A stretch of 61,499 bases of DNA from Streptomyces pseudovenezuelae (GTDB lineage: Bacteria; Actinomycetota; Actinomycetes; Streptomycetales; Streptomycetaceae): assembly GCF_001513955.1 (NCBI RefSeq), contig NZ_KQ948151.1:319089-380587 (forward strand), given 5' to 3'. Position numbers and translations under genes: made by a program. Below the pieces are notes generated by a model. It was not told where the DNA came from, ran no database searches, and was given only the letters and a program-made list of their open reading frames with translations. Below, piece after piece: positions 8,652 through 17,243 of this stretch (positions within the stretch are counted from its first letter, which is position 1; each line of letters starts with the position of its first letter).

Positions 8652-10112
8652 GTGAGCACCGTAACCCGACGCGTCGCGCCCGCCCCGCAGACCATCACCG
8701 TCCGCAGATTTCCGCGGGGATTTACCTGGGGCACTGCGACCGCCGCGTACCAGATCGAGGGTGCCGCCGCCACGGACGGACGCACGCCGTCGATCTGGGA
8801 CACCTACGCGCACACGCCCGGCAGGGTGCGCAACGGCGACACCGGTGACGTCGCCACCGACCACTACCACCGCTGGCGCGAGGACGTCGAGATCATGGCC
8901 GACCTCGGCGTGAGCGCCTATCGGTTCTCCCTGTCGTGGTCGCGCGTGCAGCCGACCGGCCGCGGCCCGGCCGTCGAAAAGGGGCTCGACTTCTATCGGG
9001 CCCTGACCGACGCGCTGCTGGAAAAGGGCATCGAACCGGTCGTCACGCTGTACCACTGGGACCTGCCGCAGGAGTTGGAGGACGTCGGCGGCTGGCCGGA
9101 GCGCGCCACCTCCGACCGGTTCGCCGACTACGCGGCCCTGGCGGCTCACGCCCTGGGAGACCGGGTGAAGACCTGGATCACCCTCAACGAGCCCTGGTGC
9201 AGCGCCTTCCTCGGATACGGCTCAGGTGTCCACGCGCCCGGGCGCACCGACCCGGTCGCGGCCCTTCGGGCGGCGCACCATCTCAACCTCGCCCACGGCA
9301 AGGCCGTTCAGGCGTTGCGCGCCGAACTGCCCGCCTACGCGCGGGCGTCCGTCACCCTCAACATTCATCACGTCCGCGCGTTGACCGAGACAGCCGAGGA
9401 CCTGAACGCGGCCCGGCGGATCGACGCGCTGGCCAACCGCGTCTTCACCGGCCCAATGCTGGAAGGCGCATACCCCCAGGACCTCCTGCAGGACACGGCG
9501 AACCTGACCGACTGGTCCTTCGTACGGGACGGCGACACCGCCACCATCCACCAACCGCTGGACTTCCTGGGCGTCAACTACTACACGCCGACGCTCGTCT
9601 CCGCCGCGACCGGCGAGGCCGGCCACGGTTCCGACGGCCACGGCGCGAGCGAGCACAGCCCCTGGCCGGGCGCCGACAACGTCGCCTTTCACCGGCCGCC
9701 GGGCAACACCACCGCGATGGGCTGGGCGGTCGACCCCAGCGGTCTGTACGACCTGCTGACGCGTCTCAAGGCGGACTTCCCCGCGATGCCTCTCGTGATC
9801 ACCGAGAACGGAGCCGCGTTCGACGACTACGTGAACCCGGAGGGCGAGGTGTCCGACCCCGAACGCATCGACTACCTCCGCGGCCACCTGTCCGCCGTGC
9901 ACCGGGCCATCGCGGACGGCGTCGACGTCCGGGGCTACTTCCTGTGGTCCCTGCTCGACAACTTCGAGTGGGGATACGGCTACAGCAAGCGTTTCGGTGC
10001 CGTCTACGTCGACTACCCGACCGGCAAGCGCATCCCCAAGGCCAGCGCGCGGTGGTACGCCGACGTGGCCCGCACCGGCACTCTGCCGGAGGGGAGCGGT
10101 CGAAGCCGGTGA
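8652..10112 (+). CDS. GH1 beta-glucosidase (BglC-like)
   Basis: This is a 486-aa family 1 glycoside hydrolase lacking a signal peptide, so cytoplasmic. The acid/base glutamate is E180 in TLNEPW and the nucleophile is E385 in VITENGAAF; the aglycone-site tryptophan regions are intact. It would hydrolyse cellobiose or aryl/alkyl beta-glucosides imported by the upstream transporter. The GTG start at 8652 is preceded by AGGAAGG. It lies 85 nt after the permease and is probably co-transcribed. The last dozen residues are poorly conserved. Substrate preference (glucoside versus galactoside or fucoside) cannot be decided from sequence. Confidence 0.9.
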   Translation: MSTVTRRVAPAPQTITVRRFPRGFTWGTATAAYQIEGAAATDGRTPSIWDTYAHTPGRVRNGDTGDVATDHYHRWREDVEIMADLGVSAYRFSLSWSRVQPTGRGPAVEKGLDFYRALTDALLEKGIEPVVTLYHWDLPQELEDVGGWPERATSDRFADYAALAAHALGDRVKTWITLNEPWCSAFLGYGSGVHAPGRTDPVAALRAAHHLNLAHGKAVQALRAELPAYARASVTLNIHHVRALTETAEDLNAARRIDALANRVFTGPMLEGAYPQDLLQDTANLTDWSFVRDGDTATIHQPLDFLGVNYYTPTLVSAATGEAGHGSDGHGASEHSPWPGADNVAFHRPPGNTTAMGWAVDPSGLYDLLTRLKADFPAMPLVITENGAAFDDYVNPEGEVSDPERIDYLRGHLSAVHRAIADGVDVRGYFLWSLLDNFEWGYGYSKRFGAVYVDYPTGKRIPKASARWYADVARTGTLPEGSGRSR

Positions 10113-10439
10113 ACGCGGGGAGGCCGGATGGGCGCCCGATGAGCTCGCTGCACCCGATGGCTGACCGCCGGTCCAGGGCGACGGCTTCACGGTCGGACCG
10201 GACCTGCACCTGATTCGGAGGGAGCGCGCCCTCGGTCCCCGCACCCGGAGCACTGGCTGCGCCGCGTCCTTGCATCGCGCGCCCGGTGTCAGGAGGTGTG
10301 CGCGCAGGTGGAGGCGGGCCGCACGGAGGACAACGACCCGATCCGTGGGGGCCGCTGGTGCCGAACCACCGGCCCCCACGGCTGTCCGAACCGCTCGTCC
10401 CGGATGGCGGCCCCGCCGGCGCCTCGCTGTCATGAACGG
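10113..10439. other. Gene-free stretch after the glucosidase
   Basis: No convincing coding frame, ribosome binding site or hairpin was found here. It lies between the end of the sugar operon and a cluster of decayed gene pieces, so it may itself be degraded sequence. Confidence 0.4.
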
Positions 10440-10890
10440 TTACGGCTGGTAGGGACGCACCGTCTCGTTCGGCTGGGAGCGGAACTTGTGACCCCACAAT
10501 TCGGGCCGCTTGCCCTTGCGCAGGTTGAGGTTGTGCGGAGAGCGGCGTTCGAGGTCGTCGATCTCCAGGCCCCCCAGCCGTACTCGATGAAGAATCCCGT
10601 GGCTTGGAGATGGGTGTGGCCGCGGACCACGGTGCCCGTGTCGGCATCGAGTCCGTCAACGACTTCCTCTCAGCGGTCGAAGCGGGAGTCGACCAGGACG
10701 ACCCCCCTCGCCATCACGAGGGGTGGCATGGCAGAGCAGTACCTTTCCCGGGCCGTTTGCGGACAGGCAGAGTGATCGTGGAATCGAGGTGAGAAGGTCG
10801 AGATGGTCCTCGCGAAGCGGTTCGGCTGCCCAGGGGACTATCCGATCGGGATCATTTCGCGTTGCCCCGGCGGTATTCGGAAGTTCGGAG
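10440..10890 (-). pseudogene. Decayed metallophosphoesterase joined to an extradiol dioxygenase tail
   Basis: Reading leftward in shifting frames, 10890 to about 10613 resembles a YfcE-like calcineurin phosphoesterase: LCHATPRDGEG, then after a frameshift in a G-run VVLVDSRFDR, an in-frame TGA, and VRGHTHLQ with the metal-binding GHTH. Directly after this the frame continues as ATGFFIEYGWG, a 1-nt deletion in a G6 run, then GLEIDDLERR and WGHKFRSQ to a TAA at 10440-10442. The second part resembles the C-terminal end of type I extradiol dioxygenases (EYGWGG...WGHK). Two unrelated gene ends are therefore fused and both are broken. Confidence 0.6.
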
Positions 10891-11024
10891 TCGGCGCTGC
10901 CACTGATCCATGGAGGCCAGATCGGGGCCCTCGGTCTGGTCCTCAACGTGCTGGCCGGTACTCCGCCAGGTCCCCGACCTGCCCAGCGGCCTGCGGACCC
11001 GCCGCTCACCCCGTCGTGGGAGCC

Positions 11025-12245
11025 CTATGCGCCGGCCGCCTGGACGCGTACGGCTCGGGCGTGGACCACGAAGGGCCGGGAGAAGACGGTGATGGCGATG
11101 GAGACGACGGCCACGAAGGTGATGGCCGTGCCAGGAGTGAAGTGCTGGGCAAGGCTGCCGGCGATCGCGGCTCCGATACCTTGCCACGTCATCCGGCCGG
11201 CGGACTCAACTCCCTGGACCTGGCCACGAACCGGATCAGCAGTCAGCTCCAAAAGCTGCTCCTGAAGTGGCAGGGTGGCGGCGAATCCGACACTGGCGAC
11301 GAACACCGCGGCTGTCGCCACCAGAACGGGCGGGTGGACGGCGAACAGCAGGTAGGGGGTGGCGAGCAGCAGTCGCAGGGCGAAGGCGTAGCGGCAACGC
11401 TGCTCGGCGATGAACAGCCGCCCGACCGCGAGGTCACCGAGGAGCATGCCCGCTGATCCGGCGGCCAGGAAGACGCCGGCGTGATGGGGGGCGTAGGAGA
11501 TGAACAGGGCCTCGCAGCCGACGATGAGACCGTTGGGGACCCACAGGTTCAGCAGCAGCGCACGCTGGCCGGAGTGGGAGAAGAGCTCGATGTTCGTCGT
11601 CCAGGTCTGGCGCAGTCCAGGGCGACGGGTCAGACGGATCGAACGCTCCCTGACGGTCACCGCAACGATGATCAATCCACCGCCGGTCAGGGCTGTCGCG
11701 ACGGTGAAGACCTCCTGCGGGCTCAGGTACCGCAGCAGTACGGCGCCGATGGCGTAGCCGAGGACGGACATGCCTCCCGAGGTGATGTTCATCAGCGAAC
11801 GTGCCAGTGCGTAGGTGGAGGTCGGCACCACCTCGGCGAGCAGCCCCATCCGTGCGCCCGTTCCCAGGGACTGGAAGAACCCCAGTACAAGGAGCAGACC
11901 GAACCGGGCGGCGAGCGGCAGCCCCGGAACCGCCTGGGCGCCGACCCCTACGAGCGAGACGTACTGGAGCGCGACGAGGGTCCGGCGAGGACGGCTTCCG
12001 TCCGCGACCGACATCAGTGTCAGCGCACCGAGTACCGTCGCGAAGGTGGCGCCGTACATGCTCACAGCGGTCAGGAACGGGGACTTGGTCTGCTGGTTGA
12101 CCAGCGTGCCGAGCGCGAAGCCCGACAAGGTGCTCGCGGCGACCGACAATGTGAAGCTGGCGTACAGGCCGACGAATTCACGGTTGCGGAGCAGGTCGCG
12201 GTAGGTGGTGGGAGGGGTGCCGTAGGCAGATGTGTCGGAAGGCAT
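11025..12245 (-). CDS. MFS drug-efflux-type transporter under hairpin control
   Basis: This is a 406-aa major facilitator with about twelve membrane helices and paired six-helix halves. Glycine-rich, lightly charged loops such as SVADGSRPRR between helices suggest drug/proton antiport of the Mef-like group. The frame stays open upstream, but ATG 12245 is preferred because the MFS alignment starts at this point and because GAAGG lies 8 nt before it. That Shine-Dalgarno sequence is buried in the stem of a terminator-like hairpin whose U-run touches the ATG. The pump is therefore probably induced by translation inhibitors. The substrate is unknown. Confidence 0.82.
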   Translation of the reverse strand: MPSDTSAYGTPPTTYRDLLRNREFVGLYASFTLSVAASTLSGFALGTLVNQQTKSPFLTAVSMYGATFATVLGALTLMSVADGSRPRRTLVALQYVSLVGVGAQAVPGLPLAARFGLLLVLGFFQSLGTGARMGLLAEVVPTSTYALARSLMNITSGGMSVLGYAIGAVLLRYLSPQEVFTVATALTGGGLIIVAVTVRERSIRLTRRPGLRQTWTTNIELFSHSGQRALLLNLWVPNGLIVGCEALFISYAPHHAGVFLAAGSAGMLLGDLAVGRLFIAEQRCRYAFALRLLLATPYLLFAVHPPVLVATAAVFVASVGFAATLPLQEQLLELTADPVRGQVQGVESAGRMTWQGIGAAIAGSLAQHFTPGTAITFVAVVSIAITVFSRPFVVHARAVRVQAAGA

Positions 12246-12303
12246 GAAAAAAGCCTTCGCGCGCACCCAACTTGGGGCGCCGAAGGCCAACTGGCCGATT
12301 ATA
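12246..12303 (-). promoter_or_regulatory. Promoter and attenuator hairpin of the MFS gene
   Basis: On the minus strand a perfect -10 hexamer TATAAT (12303-12298) predicts a start of transcription near 12291. From 12287 the leader folds as GCCTTCG ... CGAAGGC (outer stem) with inner pairs GCGC/GCGC and CCCA/TGGG, followed by six U residues and the ATG. The whole leader of about 46 nt is thus an intrinsic-terminator-like hairpin which also sequesters the Shine-Dalgarno GAAGG. A small palindrome, GGCCAGTTGGCC, overlaps the 5' arm and could compete with it. Confidence 0.72.
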
Positions 12304-12847
12304 GCAAGTGCCTGAGTCCCCACCACGGCCCACCACGGCCCGCATCGAGCCGTGAGAGACGCGGACGCGGATCGCTCGGTCTCGGCAGCACTGCACATTC
12401 ACCGGCGGCTGACGCCAGGTGCGAGCGGACTATTCAACTCCGATATCGCCTCTGGGACGGCTTGAAGTGGGTGTGCTCGCCGAGGAGGGCGCGGGCCCGG
12501 CCGTGCGAGAGGCGGGCCAGAACGGTGTCGAGGCATACGTCGCGAGGACCTGGGCATCGCCGCTCGCCGCCGTCCGGTCAAGGCCAAGAGGACTCGCGGC
12601 AAGGCTCGCTGCCGCGGAGAGCCCAGCCACGAGAGCGCCGCCGCCCGGCGGTCGGGCGTTCAAGGTGTTGACCGCCGAAGTGCCCCACGGCACTTCCAGG
12701 GGCTCGGCGGTCTTGCCGACCTCGCCCCCCAGATAGAGAACCGTGGTTCGGCACAAAGGGATGGCGGGATAGTCCATCCCTGCCGCGCAGGGAGATCGTT
12801 GCGGAGTCCCCCGGCCGCGTGAGGCGGCATCCCGTCTTCACAGTCGC
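12304..12847. other. Gene-free stretch
   Basis: About 540 bp between the MFS promoter and the end of the P450 gene. Several frames are open by GC bias, but none shows a recognisable protein or ribosome binding site. One frame around 12535-12610 is arginine/lysine-rich and could be decayed coding sequence. Confidence 0.4.
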
Positions 12848-14062
12848 TCAAGCGGCCCGATGCACGCGCACGGGCAGGGACTCCCAGGAGCGCAGGGTGT
12901 TGTTGGGGTGGCGGCGCGGTGCGCCGGTGAGCTCGATTCGGTCGATACGGCGGGCCAAGGCGGTCAGCAGGGCTTCGGCCTCCAGTCGGGCGACGTGCTG
13001 GCCGACGCACTGGTGGATGCCCATGCCGAAGCCGACGTGCCCGGACGGGTCGCGGGCGAGGTCGAAGCGGTCCGGGTCGGTCCAGTGGGCGGGGTCGCGG
13101 TTTGCGGCGCCGAGGAACATGAGGATCTTCATGCCTTCGGGGATGACGGTGTCGGCGATGGTCACGTCGGTGGTGGCGGTGCGGAAGAAGGTCTGCACCG
13201 GGGACTGCCAGCGGACCGCCTCGTCGAACGCGACCCGCGCCGACTCGGGCCGCTCCCGTAGCCGTTGCCACTGCTCGGGGTGGGTGGCGAACGCGTACAG
13301 ACAGGCCGCCAGTCCGTGCACCGTGGTGTCGACTCCGGCCGTGAGCAGCGAGCGAACCACCAGCGGTGCCTGCTCGTGCGTGAGGTCGCCGCGGTCGGCG
13401 GCGGCCCAGATCCGCGCCCCGAATCCGTCCTCGGTCAGGGCCTCGCGGGCGCAGTTGGCGCTGACCCAGGCCGACAGCTCGGCCACCCGGTGCTCGTCAG
13501 CCTTCACCAGGTCGTTGACGGGTCCGAAGGAATTGAAGGCCATGTTGCCGTACGGCAGGAGGTTCTCCCGGCCGTCGGGCCCGAGGCCCACCGCATCGGG
13601 GAAGACCCGCAGCGGAAAGGCACTCGCCAGCCGGGTGAAGGCGTCGAACTCCGTTCCCTGGCTCAGCACTCGGTCGACCGTCTCCTCGGCCGCCGCGTGC
13701 CAGGTCCCGCGCAGGCGCCGCAGTGCGGGCGGGGCGAGGATCTCTTGCAGCACCCGGCGCGGGGCGTCGTGCCGGGGCGGATCGGCCTCCAGGAGCAGGC
13801 TCGGCGGGCGCCACGGCTTCTCGTGCCGGAAGTTGACCAGCCCCACCCCGGCCCCCGACTCGCAGTGCTGCCAGTCCACCAGGGCGGCGTGCACCTCCTG
13901 GTGGCGGGCCAGGGCGTGCACGTCGTAGCGGGAGAGGTAGACCACGGGCCCGGCGGTCCGCAGCACGTGGTGGAGTTCTTCCGGCTGTTCGAGGACGGCG
14001 GGCGAGAAGGGATCGGCGTCGCAGACGGGCACTGCCGGTGCGTGCTGGGCGGTTGCGGACAT
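12848..14062 (-). CDS. Cytochrome P450, CYP199-like (para-substituted benzoate oxidation)
   Basis: This is a 404-aa soluble class I P450. It has an I-helix AGVDTT (residues 242-247), an ExxR helix (EAVR, 281-284) and the haem loop FGMGIHQC with the thiolate at C352. Long stretches resemble CYP199A enzymes, which O-demethylate 4-methoxybenzoate: EKPWRPPSLLLEADPP, VFPDA-GL and the ending NNTLRSWESLPV. Residues matching the known carboxylate-binding Arg/Ser pairs are present (R85/S88 and R237/S238). It lies 57 nt downstream of a dedicated reductase gene. The predicted reaction is hydroxylation or O-dealkylation of an aromatic acid. The substrate is inferred. Confidence 0.85.
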   Translation of the reverse strand: MSATAQHAPAVPVCDADPFSPAVLEQPEELHHVLRTAGPVVYLSRYDVHALARHQEVHAALVDWQHCESGAGVGLVNFRHEKPWRPPSLLLEADPPRHDAPRRVLQEILAPPALRRLRGTWHAAAEETVDRVLSQGTEFDAFTRLASAFPLRVFPDAVGLGPDGRENLLPYGNMAFNSFGPVNDLVKADEHRVAELSAWVSANCAREALTEDGFGARIWAAADRGDLTHEQAPLVVRSLLTAGVDTTVHGLAACLYAFATHPEQWQRLRERPESARVAFDEAVRWQSPVQTFFRTATTDVTIADTVIPEGMKILMFLGAANRDPAHWTDPDRFDLARDPSGHVGFGMGIHQCVGQHVARLEAEALLTALARRIDRIELTGAPRRHPNNTLRSWESLPVRVHRAA

Positions 14063-14119
14063 GGCGGCTCCTGGGCACGGTCGCGTACAGGGGGCGGACG
14101 TTGCAGAGGCTTGGGGGTC

Positions 14120-15079
14120 TCAGAGGTCGAGCACGAGGCGGTCGCCGCAGGAGCGGGACACGCACAGGAACATGCTGTCGTTCGCGGCCCTTTGGTGATC
14201 GGCGAGGACCGAGTCCCGATGGTCGGGGCGCCCCTCCAGGACCGGGGTGAGGCAGGTGCCGCAGGTGCCCTGTTCACAGGAGGAGAGCACCTCCGCCCCG
14301 GCTCGGCGCACGGCCTCCAGGACCGAGACGTCCGGGGTGACGGTGACCGTGCGTCCGGTGCGCCGCAGCTCGACCTCGAAGGGGGTGTCCCGCACCGGTA
14401 CGGCCTGTTCGGCGGCGGTGAACCGCTCGGTGTGCAGCGCGTACGGCGGCCAGTCGGCGCAGGTGGCCTCCACGGCGGCGAGCAGCGGGGCCGGGCCGCA
14501 GCAGTAGACCTTGGTGTCCGTTCGCGGGGTGCCGAGCCAGAAGGCGAGGTCGAGCAGTCCGTGCTCGTCCTGCGGGGCGATGTGCACCCGCTCGTCATGG
14601 GCGGCCGACAGCTCCGCGGCGAAGGCCATGGAGTCCCGGTTACGTCCGCCGTACAGCAACTGCCAGTCAGCGCCGAGCAGTTCCGCCTGGTGGATCATCG
14701 GCAGCAGCGGGGTGATGCCGATGCCTCCCGCGACGAACAGGTACGTGTCCGACGGCACGAGCGGGAAGTGGTTGCGCGGCCCGCCGACGCCGACCCGGTC
14801 GCCCGCGCACAGCACGTCGTGCACGTACGCGGAGCCGCCCCTGCCCTGCTGCTCGCGCAGTACGGCGATCCGGTACGTGTAGGGGTCCCAGCGGTTCCCG
14901 CACAGCGAGTAGTGCCGGACCGTCCCCTCGGGCAGAACCAGTTCGATGTGGGAACCGGGTGTCCAGTCCGGCAGCCGCGCGCCCGTCGGATGGACGAAGG
15001 TCACCGCGGTCACGCCCTCGGCCACGGTCTCCTTGGCGGAGATCTCCAGCGTCACGACCACTCTGTCGCCTCCCGTCAT
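14120..15079 (-). CDS. Phthalate-dioxygenase-reductase-type FMN/NAD(P)H/2Fe-2S reductase
   Basis: This is a 319-aa one-polypeptide electron donor. The N-terminal flavin barrel contains RHYSLCG, the NAD(P)H domain contains GGIGITPLLPM and the YGGRNRDSMAF segment, and the C-terminal plant-type ferredoxin carries C-x4-C-x2-C (CEQGTCGTC) with a fourth cysteine near the end (FLCVS). This domain order is that of PDR and VanB reductases. It sits between an IclR regulator and a P450, so it probably feeds electrons directly to the P450. The ATG at 15079 is chosen because an ATG at 15133 falls inside a palindrome likely to be an operator. Confidence 0.88.
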   Translation of the reverse strand: MTGGDRVVVTLEISAKETVAEGVTAVTFVHPTGARLPDWTPGSHIELVLPEGTVRHYSLCGNRWDPYTYRIAVLREQQGRGGSAYVHDVLCAGDRVGVGGPRNHFPLVPSDTYLFVAGGIGITPLLPMIHQAELLGADWQLLYGGRNRDSMAFAAELSAAHDERVHIAPQDEHGLLDLAFWLGTPRTDTKVYCCGPAPLLAAVEATCADWPPYALHTERFTAAEQAVPVRDTPFEVELRRTGRTVTVTPDVSVLEAVRRAGAEVLSSCEQGTCGTCLTPVLEGRPDHRDSVLADHQRAANDSMFLCVSRSCGDRLVLDL

Positions 15080-15126
15080 TGGGTTGCAGGAAGAATGCGC
15101 CCGGGCATCCAGGAGACGCGACGGCA

Positions 15127-15143
15127 CTCTCATCCAATGAGAG
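15127..15143. promoter_or_regulatory. Palindromic operator candidate for the reductase-P450 unit
   Basis: CTCTCAT-CCA-ATGAGAG, with perfect 7-bp arms, lies between the IclR gene and the reductase gene, 48 nt before the chosen reductase start. The neighbouring IclR-family protein is the obvious candidate to bind it. Confidence 0.5.
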
Positions 15144-15160
15144 GGGAAAGTGTGGATCCT

Positions 15161-15916
15161 TCAGCCGGGCAGCCCGCGGGCGCCCCGAGCCGCCAGAACC
15201 CGGGAGAGGCCGCGCGCCGCGGTTTGCGCCACGGGCACGACGGAGGCGGCCCTGGAGTCGTTGGGGACGATCACCGACAGCGCGGCCACCACTGCTCCCC
15301 GGCCGTCACGGACCGGGGCCGCGATCCCGAGGGCGTCCTCGTGGAAGTAGCCGGGGCAGTACGCGTATCCCTGTTTCCGGACGCCGGCCAGGGTGGAGCG
15401 CAGGGCGGCGGCCGTGGTGATGGTGTGCGGCGTGAACCCGCGCAGGGGCCCGGCGAGCACGCGTTCCCGCAGATCGGCGGGCCCGTGGGCCAGCAGTACC
15501 AGGCCGCTGGAGGACACGTGCAAGGGCAGCCGGCCCGCGATGCGGGTGTAGTTGATGATCGCCCCCGGTGCCGTGAGCCGTTCCAGGAAGAGCACCTCGT
15601 CGCCCTCCAGCACACCGATCTGGACGTGATGCCCCACCACTTCGTGGACGCCCTCCATGAACGGCATCGCCGCGTCCCGCAGCGACAGGGTGGGCGAGGC
15701 CCTGGTCCCGAGCTCCCACAGACGTACACCGATCCGTACTCGGCGGTCGGCGTCCCGCGCCAGGAACCCGTGCGAGACCAGCTCGGCGACCAGCCGCGAA
15801 GCAGTCGCCAAGTGCAGCCCCGTGCGCCGGGAGATCTCGGAGACGGTGAGAGCCGGCTCGTCCGGCGTGAACGCCTCGAAGATCCGCACCGCCCGCGACA
15901 GGACCGACTCGCCCAT
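15161..15916 (-). CDS. IclR-family transcriptional regulator
   Basis: This is a 251-aa regulator with an N-terminal winged helix (SEISRRTGLHLATASRLVAELVSHGFL) and a C-terminal GAF-like effector domain ending in AALSVIVPNDSRAA. IclR proteins commonly control aromatic acid catabolism and bind the pathway substrate. ATG 15916 is preceded by GGGAGGGC. It lies 81 nt upstream of the reductase gene on the same strand and may form an operon with the reductase and P450, with an internal operator at 15127-15143. The ligand is inferred to be a benzoate-type acid. Confidence 0.88.
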   Translation of the reverse strand: MGESVLSRAVRIFEAFTPDEPALTVSEISRRTGLHLATASRLVAELVSHGFLARDADRRVRIGVRLWELGTRASPTLSLRDAAMPFMEGVHEVVGHHVQIGVLEGDEVLFLERLTAPGAIINYTRIAGRLPLHVSSSGLVLLAHGPADLRERVLAGPLRGFTPHTITTAAALRSTLAGVRKQGYAYCPGYFHEDALGIAAPVRDGRGAVVAALSVIVPNDSRAASVVPVAQTAARGLSRVLAARGARGLPG

Positions 15917-15964
15917 GGATGCCCTCCCGGCACCATCATCGGCCCCCTGACAGCGCAGATCCAT

Positions 15965-16003
15965 GGGGTACGGCGGCCGATTCGCCTGCGGCTGCCGTAC
16001 CCC
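15965..16003. terminator. Hairpin terminator between TetR and IclR genes
   Basis: A perfect 10-bp stem, GGGGTACGGC (15965-15974) with GCCGTACCCC (15994-16003), contains a GC-rich 19-nt loop. It follows the leftward TetR gene and should isolate it from the IclR-reductase-P450 unit. Confidence 0.65.
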
Positions 16004-16035
16004 GTGGCAACGCCCGAGGTCCGGGCCCAGCGCTG

Positions 16036-16689
16036 TCAGGAGGACAGCAGGTAGCGCACCGCCGTCTCTGCCAGGTCGGCGATGAACACGTCGTCCTCGA
16101 CAGGTGCCGGCCTGGCGAGTCCCGGCCCGTAGGCGACCCGGATGACCGACGCGGCGAAGACGGTGCTGAAGCAGGAGCGGACCGCGGTCTCGGCGTCGGG
16201 AAGTGTGATGGCGTCCGCCGCCCGAAGGACCACCCCGGCGAAACTGTTCCCGGGGTCCTGGCTGTACCGGGAGCCTCGGCGCCGGACTTCCGGATGTGAG
16301 GCGGTGGTCAGCACCACGGCCCGCAGGAACCGTTCGTGGCGCAGGAACGCGCGGCCCGTTTCGGCCACTGCCTCACGGACGAGTCCGGCCGCGGACAGGC
16401 CCGCCCGTCGGCTGTCGTCGGAGAAGACCCGCTGATCCACGCGCAGGCGCTGCATGCCGTGTTCGTACACGGCGAGGAAAAGGGCTTCCTTGCTGGTGGT
16501 GCGGGCGTAGATGGCCGGCGGCGCGACTTCGGCCCGCTCGCACACGGCCGCGATGGTGAACGCCTCGTACCCGCCGTCCTCCAGGATCGACACCCCGGCG
16601 TCGAGCACCCGGTTCCACGCCTCGCGACTGCGGCGTTGCTTGGGCGGCCGGATCTCCAGGTCGGCCGCCTGCGCGGTGTCCTCGCCCAT
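16036..16689 (-). CDS. TetR-family regulator
   Basis: This is a 217-aa TetR/AcrR regulator. The HTH is FTIAAVCERAEVAPPAIYARTTSKEALFLAVYEHG. The C-terminal ligand domain is of the common actinobacterial type and ends in LAETAVRYLLSS. ATG 16689 is preceded by GTGAGGTC. The gene ends 33 nt before the hairpin at 15965-16003. Its upstream region has been replaced by the 5'-truncated DapA relic on the other strand, so its native target may have been lost. No target operator is evident. Confidence 0.85.
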   Translation of the reverse strand: MGEDTAQAADLEIRPPKQRRSREAWNRVLDAGVSILEDGGYEAFTIAAVCERAEVAPPAIYARTTSKEALFLAVYEHGMQRLRVDQRVFSDDSRRAGLSAAGLVREAVAETGRAFLRHERFLRAVVLTTASHPEVRRRGSRYSQDPGNSFAGVVLRAADAITLPDAETAVRSCFSTVFAASVIRVAYGPGLARPAPVEDDVFIADLAETAVRYLLSS

Positions 16690-16704
16690 GACCTCACGCC
16701 CCCG

Positions 16705-17188
16705 CATCCACCCGTCCGACATCCCCGTACGTCTGATCCGGCGTCTGCTCGACGACTGCCCCAACATCGTCGCCATCAAGGCCGAGGGCGGCTTCCCCAG
16801 CATCCAGAGCGTCGTCGAGTGCCACCGTCACTTCGGTGAGGAGGTCGTCATCTCGATGCCCATCGAGGGCGAGATGATCCCGCGCGTCTTTCAGCTCCTG
16901 CGCCAGGGCAAGTACGACGACGCGGCCGAGATCTACTGGCAGCTCCACCCGGCCCGCAAGATCAAGGCGGTGCTCGCCCCGGCTCTCAACGGAGGCGCGT
17001 TCATCAACCGCCAGGCATGGAAGTTCCAGGGCTGGCTCCAGGGCTACAACGGCGGACCGCTGCGCATGCCCACCCAGCGCATTCACGACGCCCAGATGAA
17101 CGCCCTGCACAAGGGCCGCGTCGACGCCGGTCTCGCACCGAGCATGGACCCGTTCCGCGAGTTCTTCATCGGCCGCAACCCGGCGTGA
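16705..17188 (+). pseudogene. 5'-truncated dihydrodipicolinate-synthase-family gene
   Basis: Only the C-terminal half (about 160 residues) of a DapA/N-acetylneuraminate-lyase-type aldolase is present. It runs from IPVRLIRRLLDDCPNIVAIKAE, where the lysine of AIKAE is at the position of the catalytic Schiff-base lysine, through FINRQAWKFQGW, to RNPA and a stop. No start codon, ribosome binding site or N-terminal barrel half precedes it. Similarity begins within about 15 nt of the divergent TetR start. This marks a deletion or recombination junction. The piece is very unlikely to be functional. Confidence 0.78.
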
Positions 17189-17243
17189 GGCCGCCGTACG
17201 AGATGAAGGGCAGCAGGACACCGTCGGCCGGGACGGTGACGTA

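Noticed and set aside
12530..12760. Arg/Lys-rich rightward frame in the gap before the P450
   Set aside because: No start, no motif. Explained by base composition.
13265..16054. A 900-codon open frame on the plus strand over the P450, reductase and IclR genes
   Set aside because: It is antisense to three clear genes with catalytic motifs and has no recognisable domain.
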